Below, piece after piece: positions 21,968 through 33,589 of a DNA stretch of 64,000 nucleotides. Under the pieces are notes generated by a model. That model was given only the letters and a program-made list of their open reading frames with translations, was not told the origin of the DNA and made no database searches. The stretch's first letter is position 1, and each line of letters opens with the position of its first letter. Position numbers and translations under genes: made by a program. The stretch covers positions 129,221,697 through 129,285,696 of the forward strand of contig NC_073627.1 of NCBI RefSeq assembly GCF_029407905.1, read 5' to 3'. This stretch comes from Bubalus kerabau (lineage: Eukaryota > Chordata > Mammalia > Artiodactyla > Bovidae).

Positions 21968-22078
21968 GCTATCAAGTGCTGTTTAGCAGATCTTCCACAA
22001 TCTATTGGCATGTGGACCCCTGATGCTGTGCTTTGGCTAAGAGATTCTGTTTTGAATTGCTCAGACTGTAGCATTAAG
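21968..22078 (+). CDS. TDRD7: TDRD7 exon: SN-like segment after Tudor 2
   Basis: A 37-codon exon, phase 0 at both ends, acceptor TTTTCAG and donor GTTAGT. It encodes AIKCCLADLPQSIGMWTPDA, then VLWLRDSVLNCSDCSIK. The 'A.KC.LADL' motif after a Tudor core and the following 'W...A...LRD' are typical of the nuclease-like half of extended Tudor units. The frame is intact. Confidence 0.97.
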
Positions 22079-24215
22079 GTTAGTTATCGTAATGGTCTTG
22101 ATAAACGGGAGCTTGTCAGCCAAAAGGACTCATTTGGTTTTTGTGAAAGAATTTTATCTTTCTGTAAACTGATGCTTTCACATCTGACACACTTTTGTAG
22201 TTAGGAGATTGATTACATGTGTAGCTATGAGACATTTCATGGTTTAATTTTTATTTAAGAATTTATCCTGTATCTGCAGTATTATGTTTAAATCTTTTAT
22301 ATAATTTTTTGATTATTAATAAAGTAGCAGATAGTTTTCAGCTCTTAATTTGCGCCATGATAAGGAATTAAGTACCCAACAAAGGACCACATATCTCTCT
22401 CTTTTTTTTCCTTTAAGATATATTTATTTGTGTTTTTTTTTTTGGCCGTGTTGGGGCTCCGTGCTGCACGAGCTTTCTGAAGTTGAGGAGAGCAGGGCTG
22501 TAGTGCTGGCCCAGTAGTTGGGGCACGTGAGCTTAGTTGCTCCACAGCATGTGGGATCTCCCAGACCAGGCATCGAACTGATGTCCCTTGCATTACAAGG
22601 TGGGTTCTTAATCGGACCACCAGGGAAGCCCTGGACCATATATTTCTTGATAAATGTTTCTAAAGGCATTTAAGTAAGTCCTGTATGTCTTTTTTTTTCC
22701 TAAAGTAAAATGAATTATAAACAAATTTTGCTTATAATCTTGGTTTTTTGTCTCTTTTCCTAAAACTTACATAAACTACTTTCTTTCTTTCACTAATGTG
22801 TTTCTTTTTCACACTCTTCAATCTGTATATCAAAAACACTGCTCATATTTCCAAGAATAGAAATGTAACATTAAAAAAAAGAAATGTAAGATAGTATTTC
22901 TCTATTTTAACTAATGTAAATAGTGTTATAATTTTATATAAGCACGTAACAGTTAACAGTGAAATGTCCTTGAGAAATCTCTTCATGAAGATCTCTCAGT
23001 TATTCTAGCCCACACTGATTTTCCTGTCTTCGTTCTCCCCTAGGGCTTATCATGTACAGTCACACAGTTATGTACCATTTTGTATTCTTCAGTTGCCACA
23101 CAAATATTGTTTTCTCAGCTAAATTTTCAGCTCCTAAAGCCAGGGTATTGGTCAATAAAAACATTTTTAGAGGTTGATGGTTGAAATAGTGTTTCTGTAC
23201 CACTAATATCAAAATGAATTAACAGTCAGTACTTCATTAACCCTCAAAAGGATGAATTTAAATTGACTCCTCTTGCTACGAGGAAAACTTTTAAAGTAAA
23301 TGACTTTAGAAGGATTGCCATGATGGTGTTTCCTTGTCTTCACGTCTGTGTTCCTGCCTTTCATTTCTTAGCCCAGTTTGATAAAAGATAGAAGTATCTC
23401 ATTTTTGTTGTTCCTAAGATAAACCAGAGGAGCTGGTGAGAAGAATTAACAGACACCCAGCCCTTGGGGGCACACAGCAGCCTAGTCCCAGGTACCAGCA
23501 TGTGGGGTTTCTGTACAGACTCTCCCACTGCCAACAGAAGAATGTAGACAGGTCGTCGGAGGTCTCCTGGGGAAAAGGTGCAAAATGGTGACTAATTTTG
23601 GCCTATTCAATGGAGCTTTCTTCCTCTTTTTCTCCCAAGGCCCCTCTCCTCTTATGTAACTAGGGAAGAGGAAGAGGGGTGAGAACACATATTAGGACCA
23701 AATAAGGAATTTGGACCCAGGGTCCCAAAAGATATGGTGAAAGGCAAAGCTTTTTCCTTCCCCTTCCTGTCTGAGGTGCACCAGCACTAAGCAGAATGCT
23801 TATAGGATGTTTTGCTATTTTTATTGTTTTTATTGTTGAAGTTGGATGATGAGCACATGGGGATTCATCATGATATTCTTTCTACTTGGAGTGTTTTAAC
23901 GTATCACTAATTTTAAAAAATTAGTCATGGTAATCAGACTCAAACCTTTAGCAAGTCATAGATATTTTCAGTTCTTAGAGGTTACTAAAGTTTCCATTTC
24001 TACAAGGTGCTACTGGTTTCTATACTGCTTGGACCTACAAGCTTATTCTTTGCTCCAGCTGTGATAGACAACTCATCTGACCTTAAATAAACTTATTTTT
24101 AGCAAGTTGGGTTTTTTGCAGAATACTGTTTTTAATATTTAAGGTTAACATAATGACCTCTAGGAATCCAGCATGAACTTAGATTTCTTAAATTGGTGTT
24201 TTGTGTTTTCCAAAG
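22079..24215 (+). other. TDRD7: TDRD7 intron
   Basis: A GTTAGT donor to a TTCCAAAG acceptor. The one clear element is a CHR-type SINE at about 22400-22632. The rest (22640-24215) is AT-rich, with no exon or ruminant SINE seen. Confidence 0.9.
22400..22632 (-). mobile_element. CHR-type artiodactyl SINE
   Basis: A T-rich tail lies at the left, then 'ttggccgtgttggggctc', 'cagcatgtgggatctcc', 'caggcatcgaactgatg' and the reversed head 'aatcggaccaccagggaagc'. This is the CHR family shared by ruminants, whales and hippos, in minus orientation and fairly diverged. Confidence 0.85.
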
Positions 24216-24718
24216 GTTACAAAAGTGGATGAAACCAGAGGTATCGCACATATTTATTTATTCACCCCCAAGAACTTCCCTGATCCTCACCGCAGTATCA
24301 ATCGCCAGATTACAAATGCAGACTTATGGAAACATCAGAAGGATGTGTTTCTGAGTGCCATATCCAGTGGAGCCAGCTCCCCCAACACCAAAAGTGCGAA
24401 CACTCCCATTTTGGGCAACACTGGAGAGACTTTCAGAAAGAGCCTCACGGATGTCCTCAAGAAGTCTGTGGTCAACCACCCCAGCTGTTTCTTTACAAAG
24501 GAACTGCCACCTCCTGTCCACTTATCCAAGCCAGGGGAACACATGGATGTGTACGTGCCTGTGGCCTGTCACCCTGGCTACTTTGTCATCCAGCCATGGC
24601 AAGAGATACACAAGCTGGAAGTTCTGATGGAAGAGATGATTCTGTATTACAGTGTGTCTGAGGAGCGCCATGTGGCAGTGGAGAAAGACCAAGTGTATGC
24701 TGCCAAAGTGGAAAATAA
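24216..24718 (+). CDS. TDRD7: TDRD7 exon: linker and start of Tudor domain 3
   Basis: The largest exon in the window (503 nt; phase 0 at the start, phase 2 at the end). It begins VTKVDETRGIAHIYLFTPKN and FPDPHRSINRQI. A Ser/Thr/Asn-rich, likely flexible stretch of about 60 residues follows (from about SAISSGASSPNT to HPSCFFTKE). Then come VYVPVACHPGYFVIQPWQEI, KLEVLMEEMILYYS and DQVYAAKVENK, which lead into Tudor 3. The final AA joins the next exon's G to make Lys. The donor is GTAGGT. A linker like this usually evolves fast. No stop or frameshift is present. Confidence 0.97.
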
Positions 24719-24796
24719 GTAGGTCCTTAGAGCCTTTTATTCTCCTCCTAAGAAAAATCTGTAGAATAATACCAAGAGTCCTTAATCCCTGCAGGG

Positions 24797-24911
24797 GGAC
24801 TTGTGTTAGTCTCCCATTCGTGCCTGACTCTTTGGGATCCCGTGGACTGCAGCCCACCAGGCTCCTCACTCCATGGGATTTTCCAGGCAAGGATACTGGA
24901 GTGCCATTTGG
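24797..24911 (-). mobile_element. BovA SINE monomer, partial
   Basis: A single reversed BovA unit: 'gtgttagtctcccattc', 'ggactgcagcccaccagg' and 'aggatactggagtgcc'. It begins only about 80 bases after the preceding exon's donor. Confidence 0.85.
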
Positions 24912-25129
24912 AACTACACAAATGGGAATTCTGAATGTGAAACAAGACCAGTAAATTATGTGATTTTCTAATATTTAAATGATGTCGTTTAGCTGAAAAT
25001 CTAATGACCATATTCCTGTTAAAGCCTAATTACATCAGAAGTGAAAGTTTAAACGTTTTTCCTACTTTCCTGTGAGAAAAAATATTTAGTATTTATATTT
25101 ATTATTTAGGAAGTAATTTTTTTATGGAT

Positions 25130-25560
25130 GACTTTTAAATTTTAAAAATAAGATATTTACTGGAGAAAATTTAGAAAATCCAAAAAAGTATAAGAAAACT
25201 AGGTCAGCCAACCAACATAACCCCTTTTAAACTACTTACGTATTTCTTCTAGGTTTTTCTCATATACATATTTCTACAATTTGTAATTTCATACCTACTT
25301 TTTCACTTTAATATAATTCTGTGAACCGTTTTTCATGTGATATCATTTCTTCATAAACATTTTTAATGGCTAAATATTCTATCATAAAGAGAAATCACAG
25401 TTTACTTACCATTTTCTTTTTTATAGGTTTTTTTTCCTCCCAGACTTTTCACTGTTATAATGTTGAACTGAAATCCTTGTTCAACTCTCTGATTATTTAT
25501 GGGATAGATTCCTAGAAGAGAAATCACTTGTTTAAAGATTACAGGATTTCTGATATAGGC
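25130..25560 (-). repeat. Old L1 relic
   Basis: It reads as antisense L1 ORF2 3' sequence: 'taatggctaaatattcta', 'tgggatagattcctagaag' and flanking T-rich stretches. It is diverged and noncoding. Confidence 0.6.
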
Positions 25561-25601
25561 AGTTGGTTGCTTCCTAGAGAGCTCTTGCCACCTTTATAGT
25601 A

Positions 25602-25875
25602 CTGCTGCTGCTGCTGCTGCTGCTGCTAAGTCGCTTCAGTCGTGTCCGACTCTGTGCGACCCCACAGACAGCAGCCCACTGGGCTCCCCCGTCCCTGGGA
25701 TTCTCCAGGCAAGAACACTGGAGTGGGTTGCCATTTCCTTCTCCAATGCATGAAAGAGAAAAGGGAAAGTGACACGACTCTTAGCGACCCCATGGACTGC
25801 AGCCTACTAGACTCCTCCGTCCATGGGATTTTCCAGGCAAGAGTACTAGAGTGGGGTGCCAGTGCCTTCTCCGTT
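25602..25875 (-). mobile_element. BovA2 dimeric SINE with (CTG)8 tail
   Basis: It begins with (CTG)8 at 25602-25625, the complement of the AGC tail, then 'taagtcgcttcagtcgtg', and both monomers to 'ggtgccagtgccttctcc'. A 'tttata' hexamer on each side (25595-25600 region and 25875-25881 region) may be a short target-site duplication. Confidence 0.92.
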
Positions 25876-25919
25876 TATAAGGTACAACAATGCATATTTC
25901 ACTGCTCTTTAGCTGTTGT

Positions 25920-26130
25920 ATTTCCCTGGTGGCTCAGACGGTAAAGGGTCTACCTACAAAGTGGGAGACCCGGGTTCAGTCCCTGGATCAGGAAGACCTC
26001 CTGGAGAAGGAAATGGGAACCCATCCCAGTATCCTTGCCTGGAAAATCCCATGGACGGAGGAGCCTGGTAGGCTACAGTCCATGGGGTCGCAAAGAGTCG
26101 GACACGACTGAGCGACTTCACTTTCTTTCT
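25920..26130 (+). mobile_element. Bov-tA SINE
   Basis: The head 'tttccctggtggctcagac' and body end 'gacacgactgagcgacttc' are clear. The element lies about 45 bases from the BovA2 element to its left. No confident target-site duplication. Confidence 0.92.
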
Positions 26131-27004
26131 TAGCCATTGGACCGTGAGGCTTTGTTTAACACTTTCAGTCTGTTTTCTCATGTTTGCACATTTGGATCCA
26201 CACAAAGAACTGTCTCTCTCCCTACCCTTCCTGACCCAGCATACACACAGGCACATACCCCTAAACTCAGTTTAAGAGATCAACTACTTATTTTTTCTAG
26301 AAAGTACTTTCATTCATTCTTAGGATAAATACCTTAACCATAGGCATTTATAGAATTTTGTTATTTTTGTGGGAGGAAAAAAAATTTTTAACTCAAAAGT
26401 GAAAAGTATAATAGTCTCATTCTGAAAAGCATTCAAGTTATATGTCACAGCTTTTCATCTTTAAAAAAATATTTTTACTGTGTCATGTTATTTACAGTCA
26501 TAAGCATAAATGGGTTTCAATACAGGAACATAGTATAAATTTACCCTTCAGAATTGCTGTTGGATAATTTAATCACAGTTAAAGCCAAATTGATGCTCAC
26601 TGTTACCTGAGGAGCAGATTAATGGTGACTAGCGGTGGGTAGGTCCCATTGGAGGGAAGGGTCCTGTGAAGAGAACCCAAACACTGGAGACTGTATTCAG
26701 GACTTCAGACTCCACCCCGACACCTCCACGGGTCTGACAGCTCTGCTGAGTCAGGACTCTTGGGTTAGATCAGTTAACTTGTCTTAGATAACCAAGGGAT
26801 GCCTTATCTGTAGGAAGAGATTGTCTAATATTTTTTGAAACTTTACAAACTGAATCCATTTAAAGTGCTTACAGCTTGTATCTTGCTTACAACCCAGGAC
26901 TGTTTACTAAACTTTGCTCTCAGGTCTGTCAAGTTAAAACTTAGGAATTTCACGTATACTTTTGATTACAGTGGTTTCCACAGTTACCACAATAGAGGAA
27001 TAAC

Positions 27005-27199
27005 CTGCTGCTAAGTCGCTTCAGTCATGTCCGACTCTGTGCAACCCCATAGACGGCAGCCCACCAGGCTCTGCTGTCCCTGGGATTCTCCAGGCAAGAA
27101 CACTGGAGTGGGTTGCCATATCCATCTCCAATGCATGAAAGTGAAAAGTAAAAGTGAAGTCGCTCAGTCGTGTCCGACTCTTAGCGACCCAATGGACTA
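27005..27199 (-). mobile_element. BovA2 SINE, truncated
   Basis: It starts 'ctgctgctaagtcgcttc', covers the first monomer and the linker 'catgaaagtgaaaagtaaa', and stops inside the second at 'gcgacccaatggactag'. Confidence 0.9.
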
Positions 27200-27214
27200 G
27201 ACAACTTATTAAAA

Positions 27215-27345
27215 ATGCAGGCTCCCCTTCCTCACCCCTGGACTGCTGAGTCAGAATCTCTGACAGTGGAACCCCAGAATCTGTTTTAAGTAAACTTGCC
27301 AGGTGATCCACCTGCAGCCTTGTACTAAAATTGGTAATGTAGTCA
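27215..27345 (+). repeat. MER5-like DNA transposon relic
   Basis: 'gctgagtcagaatctctg', 'aatctgttttaagtaaac' and 'ccaggtgatccacctgcag' follow the order of the MER5/Charlie nonautonomous hAT element common in mammals. Boundaries and subfamily are uncertain. Confidence 0.5.
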
Positions 27346-27644
27346 AAACTGAAGCCTTATTTAAGCTGTTAGTTTTGAAAGTTGAAAGCTAAATAGAAAT
27401 GCAACATGTAGGGTTTTCTGATGGTCTCTCCTCACTGCTGTGTACCTCTTTTTTACAGACTGAAAGCACAGACCACTGTCAGTCATTTCCCTGGTACGGT
27501 TTAAAGACAGTGATATTGGTGGAAGCCAAATGATTTCATCTCCTTTTATACTTACACAAATTAGCAGCCTGCACCAAACTGGCATTTCCACAAATGGAAA
27601 TTTCTCTTCAGATTAATCTAAGTCTTATTTGCACAGCTTCTCTT

Positions 27645-27890
27645 CATTTGAATAATACTTATGATAATAGCTACCATTTGCCAAGTGCCTGTTATATGCC
27701 AAGTGAATGTGTTAGGTACTTAAAATGTATTATTTCTGCAAGTAAATTAAAACTAAACATTACTCATGAGGTGACTGAGGCACAGAGAGGTTAAATGAAG
27801 AGCCCAGAGTGACATGATGGGAAAATGGCCCAGGTGGGACACCAGCTCAGGTCTGTTTGGCCCCCAAAGCTCATGTACTTTTTATGACAC
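27645..27890 (+). repeat. MIR SINE
   Basis: A well-preserved order: 'gctaccatttgccaagtg', 'ttatatgccaagtg', then 'tgactgaggcacagagagg' and 'ttaaatgaagagccc', followed by the 3' segment 'caccagctcaggtctg'. Confidence 0.85.
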
Positions 27891-28832
27891 CTTTTTGTGT
27901 CCCTGTTGTCTCTGTGGTTCATGGATTATTGCTTGCTGCACTTTGGGCTGACCTGAAGGCTTCTGGAGTTCGTCCCAGAAACTCAATCACACAGAATGTT
28001 TGAAGTCAGTCTCTGCAGCTTTCTTACCGGCGTTAGTGCTACAGCATCCCTGTGTGGGTTCCTGTACCTGTTTTCGCCCAGTGTGCCCTGGCTGGAGAAT
28101 CGGCTGCTCCAGCCAGCCCCAGCCCAGCGTGCGTTGCAGTGATGAGGCTGCTGTTCCACTGGGCTTGTGGCTGATGATCTTGTTTCAAGGGGTGGCTGGG
28201 TCTGCTGCCCAAGGCAGAGCCTGACCCACACCTTTCGGGAGCAGAGACACTTTCATTTTAGGCATTATCGACAGTCATCCTTTTCTTAGTATAATAATGC
28301 TCTTTAATCATGTGATCAAGATATAGGACTTTATCTTATGGTCCTTCATACCTTAACTTTGAAGTCTAGGTTTTTCTCATTTTGATTGAGATGATGTAGG
28401 TCCAGAGGAGGAACGTATATTCATGTGAATTTCTTTCTCACATCTTGAACTTGAGGTCTGAAATCATACTCTTCTTCCTCCCTCCCCCCACCCCCACACA
28501 CACAGTGCTCTCCTATCCTTTATAGGTTCTTTTTTTTAGGTGGTGGATTAAATTTTGTGTTTCATGTTATCTCGGGTTTGTAATTCCTTACTTGGCAAAA
28601 TTAAGAGATCAGTCAGTGTTCAAAACTTCTTGTCCTCTTTTCCCAGCCTGGCTTCCCAGTCTGACTGTCTCTCTATCCCTCCACACTCCACTTTCCAGCT
28701 GCACAGTAGCCACCTCACTGCTCCACCCTGCCCTGCACAGTCTTCTGGTTTTTTTTTGTTTTTTTTTTTTTTTCTCTTGCATGTCCTGAATCAGCCCTGG
28801 CTTACTTTCCTCTTTCTATCTTTCACACATGG

Positions 28833-29042
28833 CATCACTAAATTGTGTCCAACTCTTTGCAACCTATGAACTGTAGCCCACCAGACTCGTTTGTGCATGG
28901 GATGTTTCAAGCAAGAATACTGGAGTGGGTTGCCATTTCCTCCCCCAGGGGATCTTCCCCATCCGGGGATTGAACCTGCATCTCCAGTGTCTTCTGTACT
29001 GGCAGATGGGTTCTCTACCACTGAGCCACCTGGAAAGCCCAC
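28833..29042 (-). mobile_element. Bov-tA SINE with 9-bp TSD
   Basis: A minus-strand element ending in the reversed head 'actgagccacctggaaagcc'. The 9-bp duplication 'cacacatgg' lies at 28824-28832 and 29043-29051. Its sequence is more diverged than most Bov-tA copies in the window. Confidence 0.9.
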
Positions 29043-29413
29043 CACACATGGACCTTGTTCCAAACGTGTGGCCATCTCCTGTCTCCCCATCAGAGTGAAG
29101 GGATCCATTAGCCTTGTCCTGGTCATCCTCCATGCCACTGTTTCCTCCTGCTTAGAGGTGGTTCTCCTTTATCAGCTCCATGAGGCTTGTAAAAGGGTAT
29201 TGAGTGAACAAATTCCATCAAATGAGCCACTGGCAAAACAGAGAATAGTAACCTCTGGAAAAAGAAGAAGCAGTCTCCTAAAAACTTCTATAACAATACA
29301 GCTTTATATTTTGATGAATGACATTTATATTTTTCTTTTTATAAAAAAAAATGTTGCCCTTAAAGCAAGTGTTGACTTTGTTTTTCTTCTCTTTTAATCC
29401 AATGCACATCTAG

Positions 29414-29574
29414 GTGGCACAGGGTGCTTTTAAAAGGAATCCTGACCAATGGCCTGGTGTCCGTGTACGAGCTGGACTATGGCAAGCACGAATTAGTCAA
29501 CATGAGAAAAGTGCAGCCCCTGGCGGACATGTTCCGCAAGCTGCCGTTCCAAGCAGTCACTGCTCAGTTAGCAG
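29414..29574 (+). CDS. TDRD7: TDRD7 exon: Tudor domain 3 core
   Basis: The first base completes a Lys codon begun in the previous exon; then WHRVLLKGILTNGLVSVYEL, DYGKHELV and MFRKLPFQAVTAQLA read in frame. W-HR-V, the strand VYELDYG and the acidic turn are the full core of Tudor domain 3, with a canonical DYG motif. It ends in phase 1 before the strong donor GTAAGT. The acceptor is CATCTAG. Confidence 0.97.
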
Positions 29575-31638
29575 GTAAGTTCTGGGGAGTCTGAACATCA
29601 TTGTTTTCCAATGTATTGTTGAACATTTGGCTTGTTTATGCTTTTATCGTAGTGTTAAGAAAAAGCCCACAGCTACATATACTAACCAAAGTAAACAAAT
29701 GGAAACAATGAAACAACCAACAGGAGGAGAACATTGCATGATTAATATTTCATAATTTATTGGGTAAATTATAATGCATTTACAAAATGGACTTTCACAA
29801 TTATGAAACATTCCTGGCTTGTAGAATCTGACCATTTTCATGGCCAACATTTGCATTGCAACTAACAGCACAGAAGTGTGTGATTTTAGCACACTCACAC
29901 CAGCCCCTTGACTGTCATAAAATCTGAGGAGCTAAACTAATAGGCATAGAGTTGTACTTCTTTATGATAGTATCTGATGAGATTCGTTTTATCTTCTGTG
30001 AAAGCAGTGCAAGTGTCGGTGGCCCCTCCATGTGCCCTCTACCAGTAGTTAACATGGGTGCCTAGCTGAAGCTCTACCCAGACAGCTGGCAGCATTAGCA
30101 GAGGGTGTGGAGGTCAAGAGGGCTGAGGGGTGCCGACATCTCCAAGCGTCTGGGCTGTGTGTCCTGCTGTGCTGGGATATGGGGGAGTTATGACCACATA
30201 TGCCACCCTCATTCTTTGCCCACCACTCACCCCATATACTTAGTAGTGGCAGAACTAACTTGATCTCAGAAATGAGAGCAATTGTGTATATAAATTCTTA
30301 TTGACAGCTTTTATTAAAGAGATAGGGATAGATAGATAGAGATGGTCTTATTTGCCAGTTTCTTTGTCTCCTCCTAGACTTCAAAGGAAACTCTCATGGT
30401 AGGCAGATGCGAACCAAAACTGGCATCTTATGCATGGCATGGCTACCATTGATCTGCTCTGAACTCAAAGTTCTAAATAATTAATGGTTACATTTTTCAT
30501 TTTCCCTTTTTAATGTTCAGGTTTTGCTGTCAACACCTGTTGTTAAACATGACAGTCAAACCTTCCAGTGAAGGTGTCTCTGTGAGTGAGGGGTGCATGG
30601 CACCATCATCCCCACCCCCAGCTTCATGGTCGCAGTCTCTGGTGTTCCTTGTGCAGGGGACTTTACAGCCGCTTCTTGTCACTGAATTCGAACCATGCTG
30701 GGAGGTTTAGGCTCTGTTACCATCACTAAAGCAGTAGTTTACAGACTGTTCTAGGCTTCCCTCATCAAAAGTTCTTAATAATCCAAGAGTTTAGCCCACT
30801 CACTGGTAGGTCTTTAAAATTATATATGAAACTCCTCCTATACCTTCATCACTATGGGGCATAATTTATAGTTTATCTAATCTAGCATAAGTGAACTTAA
30901 TTTTTATTAGCTTAATAGTATTTCTTGAAAAATACATAATTCTTGTCTCAGTTTTGTTTTAAAACCTAATTCAGAATTCTCTAACTTGAGCTCTCGAGTT
31001 TAAAAGTTATGAGGATTTATAATAGATATGCATGAGATTTTAAATTCATCTGGTCTAACCACTTTATTTTGTGAGAAGTAAACTGAGGCCTGAAGGATTA
31101 CCTGGTTTCCCCAAGATCATACCATTTCATAGAGGAAGGACTGGGAATAGTAACTGAATCTCTAGACTTTGATTCCAGTGCTTTTACCATGATGATGTAT
31201 GTGACTTTAAACACTGGAAGTGTATTGATTCTTCTTCTTCTTCTTTTTTTTTTTTTTTTTTTTTTACTCTATCTTGTTCATCAGAAAAAAATATGTGACT
31301 AAGAGAAATGTCATTGATATTGATATTTTTCTCATCATCAGTCTGTTATCTACATATACTTTAGGAAAATGGGCAGCCTTTATTATAACTTCATTTTATA
31401 ACATTCAAATGAAATTTTGTCTGTAATTGAAGGTTTACAGGAGTAACCCCATTCAGAATAGAAAAACTGTAAGCAAGACTATTTTGAGATTGCTTGGCAT
31501 CTCTGTTTTCAGTTAGGCAAGTCTAACCTGGTATGCTTAAGCTACTTCGCAACTGACTAAATAGTTTTCCATTATAACAGATCAAAGAAAGGCTCGTTCG
31601 ACCCTTCATTGATCTTTGAATCCTTGTCTTTCTCTTAG
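29575..31638 (+). other. TDRD7: TDRD7 last intron
   Basis: A GTAAGT donor to a TCTCTTAG acceptor. It holds a GATA-rich short tract near 30325-30345, a MIR 3' scrap at about 31050-31200 and a (TTC)n/T22 tract at 31229-31265. No ruminant SINE or exon is seen. Confidence 0.9.
31229..31265. repeat. (TTC)n followed by T22
   Basis: Four to five TTC units run into an uninterrupted run of 22 T (31244-31265), about 370 bases before the last TDRD7 exon. It is a likely length-variable site. Confidence 0.9.
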
Positions 31639-31859
31639 GAGTGAAGTGTAACCAGTGGTCTGAGGAGGCTTCGATGGTGTTTCGAAATCATGTGGAGAAG
31701 AAACCTCTGGTGGCACTGGTGCAGACAGTTATAGAAAATACTAACCCTTGGGACCGGAAAGTAGCGGTCTATTTAGTGGACACATCGTTGCCAGACACAG
31801 ATATCTGGATTCATGATTTTATGTCAGAGTATCTGGTAGAGCTTTCAAAGGTCAATTAA
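31639..31859 (+). CDS. TDRD7: TDRD7 terminal exon with stop
   Basis: The first two bases complete a Gly codon; then VKCNQWSEEASMVFRNHVEK, KPLVALVQTVIE and DFMSEYLVELSKVN read to a TAA at 31857-31859. This is the nuclease-like half of the third extended Tudor unit and the C-terminus, ending in the same S-K-V-N as other mammalian TDRD7 proteins I know. The ten exons here total 1855 nt, about 617 codons, against roughly 1,100 residues for the whole protein, so about the C-terminal 56% is in the window. Confidence 0.97.
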
Positions 31860-32120
31860 TCACTGATTCTGAGACCTTGACAACTAATTCAGATTTTTTA
31901 GCAATAACAAAAATGTAGTAGGCTTTTAAAAAAAAATTACCTCTGCTACATGGCTTTGACTGCTGTGGGAAGTTGAAAAGAATATGCTTATTTTTTTTTT
32001 TTAAGCTTATGTTTGATGAAAGATATTTAACAAGTTTTGTCTTAACAGAGTTGACTTTCAAAGAGAATTGCACTTGAATTACTACTATAATATTAGAATT
32101 AAAATGTTTATCAATACAAA
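31860..32120 (+). other. TDRD7: TDRD7 3' UTR (predicted)
   Basis: A+T-rich sequence directly after the stop codon with no splice signal needed. The end is set by the candidate poly(A) signal at 32098-32103; if a later signal is used (AATAAA sites occur near 33375 and 33411), the UTR is longer. Confidence 0.45.
32098..32103 (+). terminator. TDRD7: Candidate poly(A) signal ATTAAA
   Basis: ATTAAA, the most common variant hexamer, lies 239 bases after the stop codon. A GT/T-rich stretch at about 32185-32215 could serve as the downstream element, although it is rather far. No mRNA evidence is available here. Confidence 0.4.
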
Positions 32121-32409
32121 AACTGATTATCTTATAATTTCTCAGCTTTATGATCTTAAAGACCCCTTTCCCTTTCCCGTTCATGTTTTCTTCCTTGTTG
32201 TGCTCAGTTCTTCTCCAGTTAGCTTGAGAATTTCATGATTTAACCCTGCCCTAGTCTAGTGGTGGGTCCCAAAGCAGGTGGTCACCACACCATGTGAAGT
32301 CTCTCCCGAGTCTTCAGCACATCAGCATCACTACTAGTGGTGCTGCTGGGGGAACAGCCCAGGCAAACCAGCACATCCCTCACCCCAGAGCACCCCAAGT
32401 CTCGAGTGA

Positions 32410-32830
32410 CTTCTCACTGCCCAGACAGTGTGCACTGAGAACCATCTCCCTGCCCAACCTCACTGTCCACTGCTTCTCCCTGCACCAGTCACACTGAACC
32501 TTCATCTGGTTCCCAAACCCCATGCATGTTCATCCAGAACTGCTGATGTTCTAAAGCAAGCCTTCCTCCCCTCAAGACCACTCTTGCTGTCTTCCCTCAG
32601 CCTGCAACTCATTTTGTCTCCATCATTCTTGTCTGTCGGTATCCTCCCTGACTTCCCAGGCTTATCTGGTTCCACTCCCCGATTCCCCTCCTACTGCATT
32701 GTACTTCCAACTCCACCTCTCATAGTTCCCAGACCTCACTGAGCTTCCTACCATATCAATAGTTGTCTGCACCAATCACTCCAGATAGATTGTGAGCACC
32801 TTGAGGGAGGGAGGGAGGGAGGGAAGGAGG
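32410..32830 (-). repeat. L2-type relic ending in (GAGG)n
   Basis: A pyrimidine-rich stretch in the antisense order of an old LINE ends 'gattgtgagcaccttgagg' and runs into a GAGG tetranucleotide repeat at 32803-32830. The family is uncertain. Confidence 0.45.
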
Positions 32831-33589
32831 TATCTTAGTCATCTGTCCAGTCATATCCTGGTAAATATTTGACAACTGGTTCTGCTGGGTATGTGTGGGG
32901 ATGGGGGCAGTGAGCCTTGATTTGTAGTATCTGATGACCCCCGTGTTATAAATATTCCTACTGCTGTTGAGTTCCAGGTAACAATGTGAGTTGGGAAAAG
33001 ATAACACCCAAGTGGCTCTTATGAATTCTAGGATGGTAAGCTCAGTTTGACTGGGAAGCTTAAAATTATGATTTTGAACATATACTAAGTTTAGGCTAGT
33101 TGACCTCTGTGTGAAGATATGCTTAAATAATTAGAAATATAGAGTGGATTTCAGGGCCAGAGATAAAAACTCTTAAAGTCATTTGCTTATTTTTATTTGT
33201 GAACATCTAGGAAAGGTAAGAACAGAAAGAAAGTACCAGATGTTTTAAATTTTTCATGTAAAATGTGTTGAAATTATCTTTCTAGCTTTTTAAAATTTAC
33301 ATTTAGTATTTATAATTAAAGTGATTCAAAATTCAGAAATTATTATCCCAGTGATTTAAATAATCATTTATGATAAAATAAAAACATCCCAATACATAAA
33401 TATTTAAGTAAAATAAAGCAGTATAAACTTTTTTTTAAATAATGGTTTCTTTCCCTAACAACAACCAAAGAAAAACCCACAAATATCTTCAAATTGTCTA
33501 CAGATAAGAAAAAGGTGGTTTCTACTACTTCACTAACTTTAGGAATGTTTCTGTTACTTTTTAAAATAAAACAATTAATTGTTGATATA

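Larger units (their letters stand above)
24719..29413 (+). other. TDRD7: TDRD7 intron
   Basis: A 4.7-kb intron, donor GTAGGT to acceptor CATCTAG. It contains BovA and BovA2 SINEs (24797-24911, 25602-25875, 27005-27199), Bov-tA copies (25920-26130, 28833-29042), an L1M relic (about 25130-25560), a MER5-like relic (27215-27345) and a MIR (27645-27890). I see nothing at 26140-27000 or 27900-28740. Confidence 0.9.

Noticed and set aside
24719..24722. Apparent stop (TAG) directly after KVENK, suggesting a short TDRD7 form
   Set aside because: The TAG is part of the donor GTAGGT; splicing to 29414 restores the Tudor 3 reading frame. Read-through use was not excluded but has no support.
33375..33416. 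AATAAA hexamers 1.5 kb after the TDRD7 stop as the main poly(A) site
   Set aside because: They lie in AT-rich sequence where AATAAA is common, and a closer ATTAAA exists. Kept only as an alternative.
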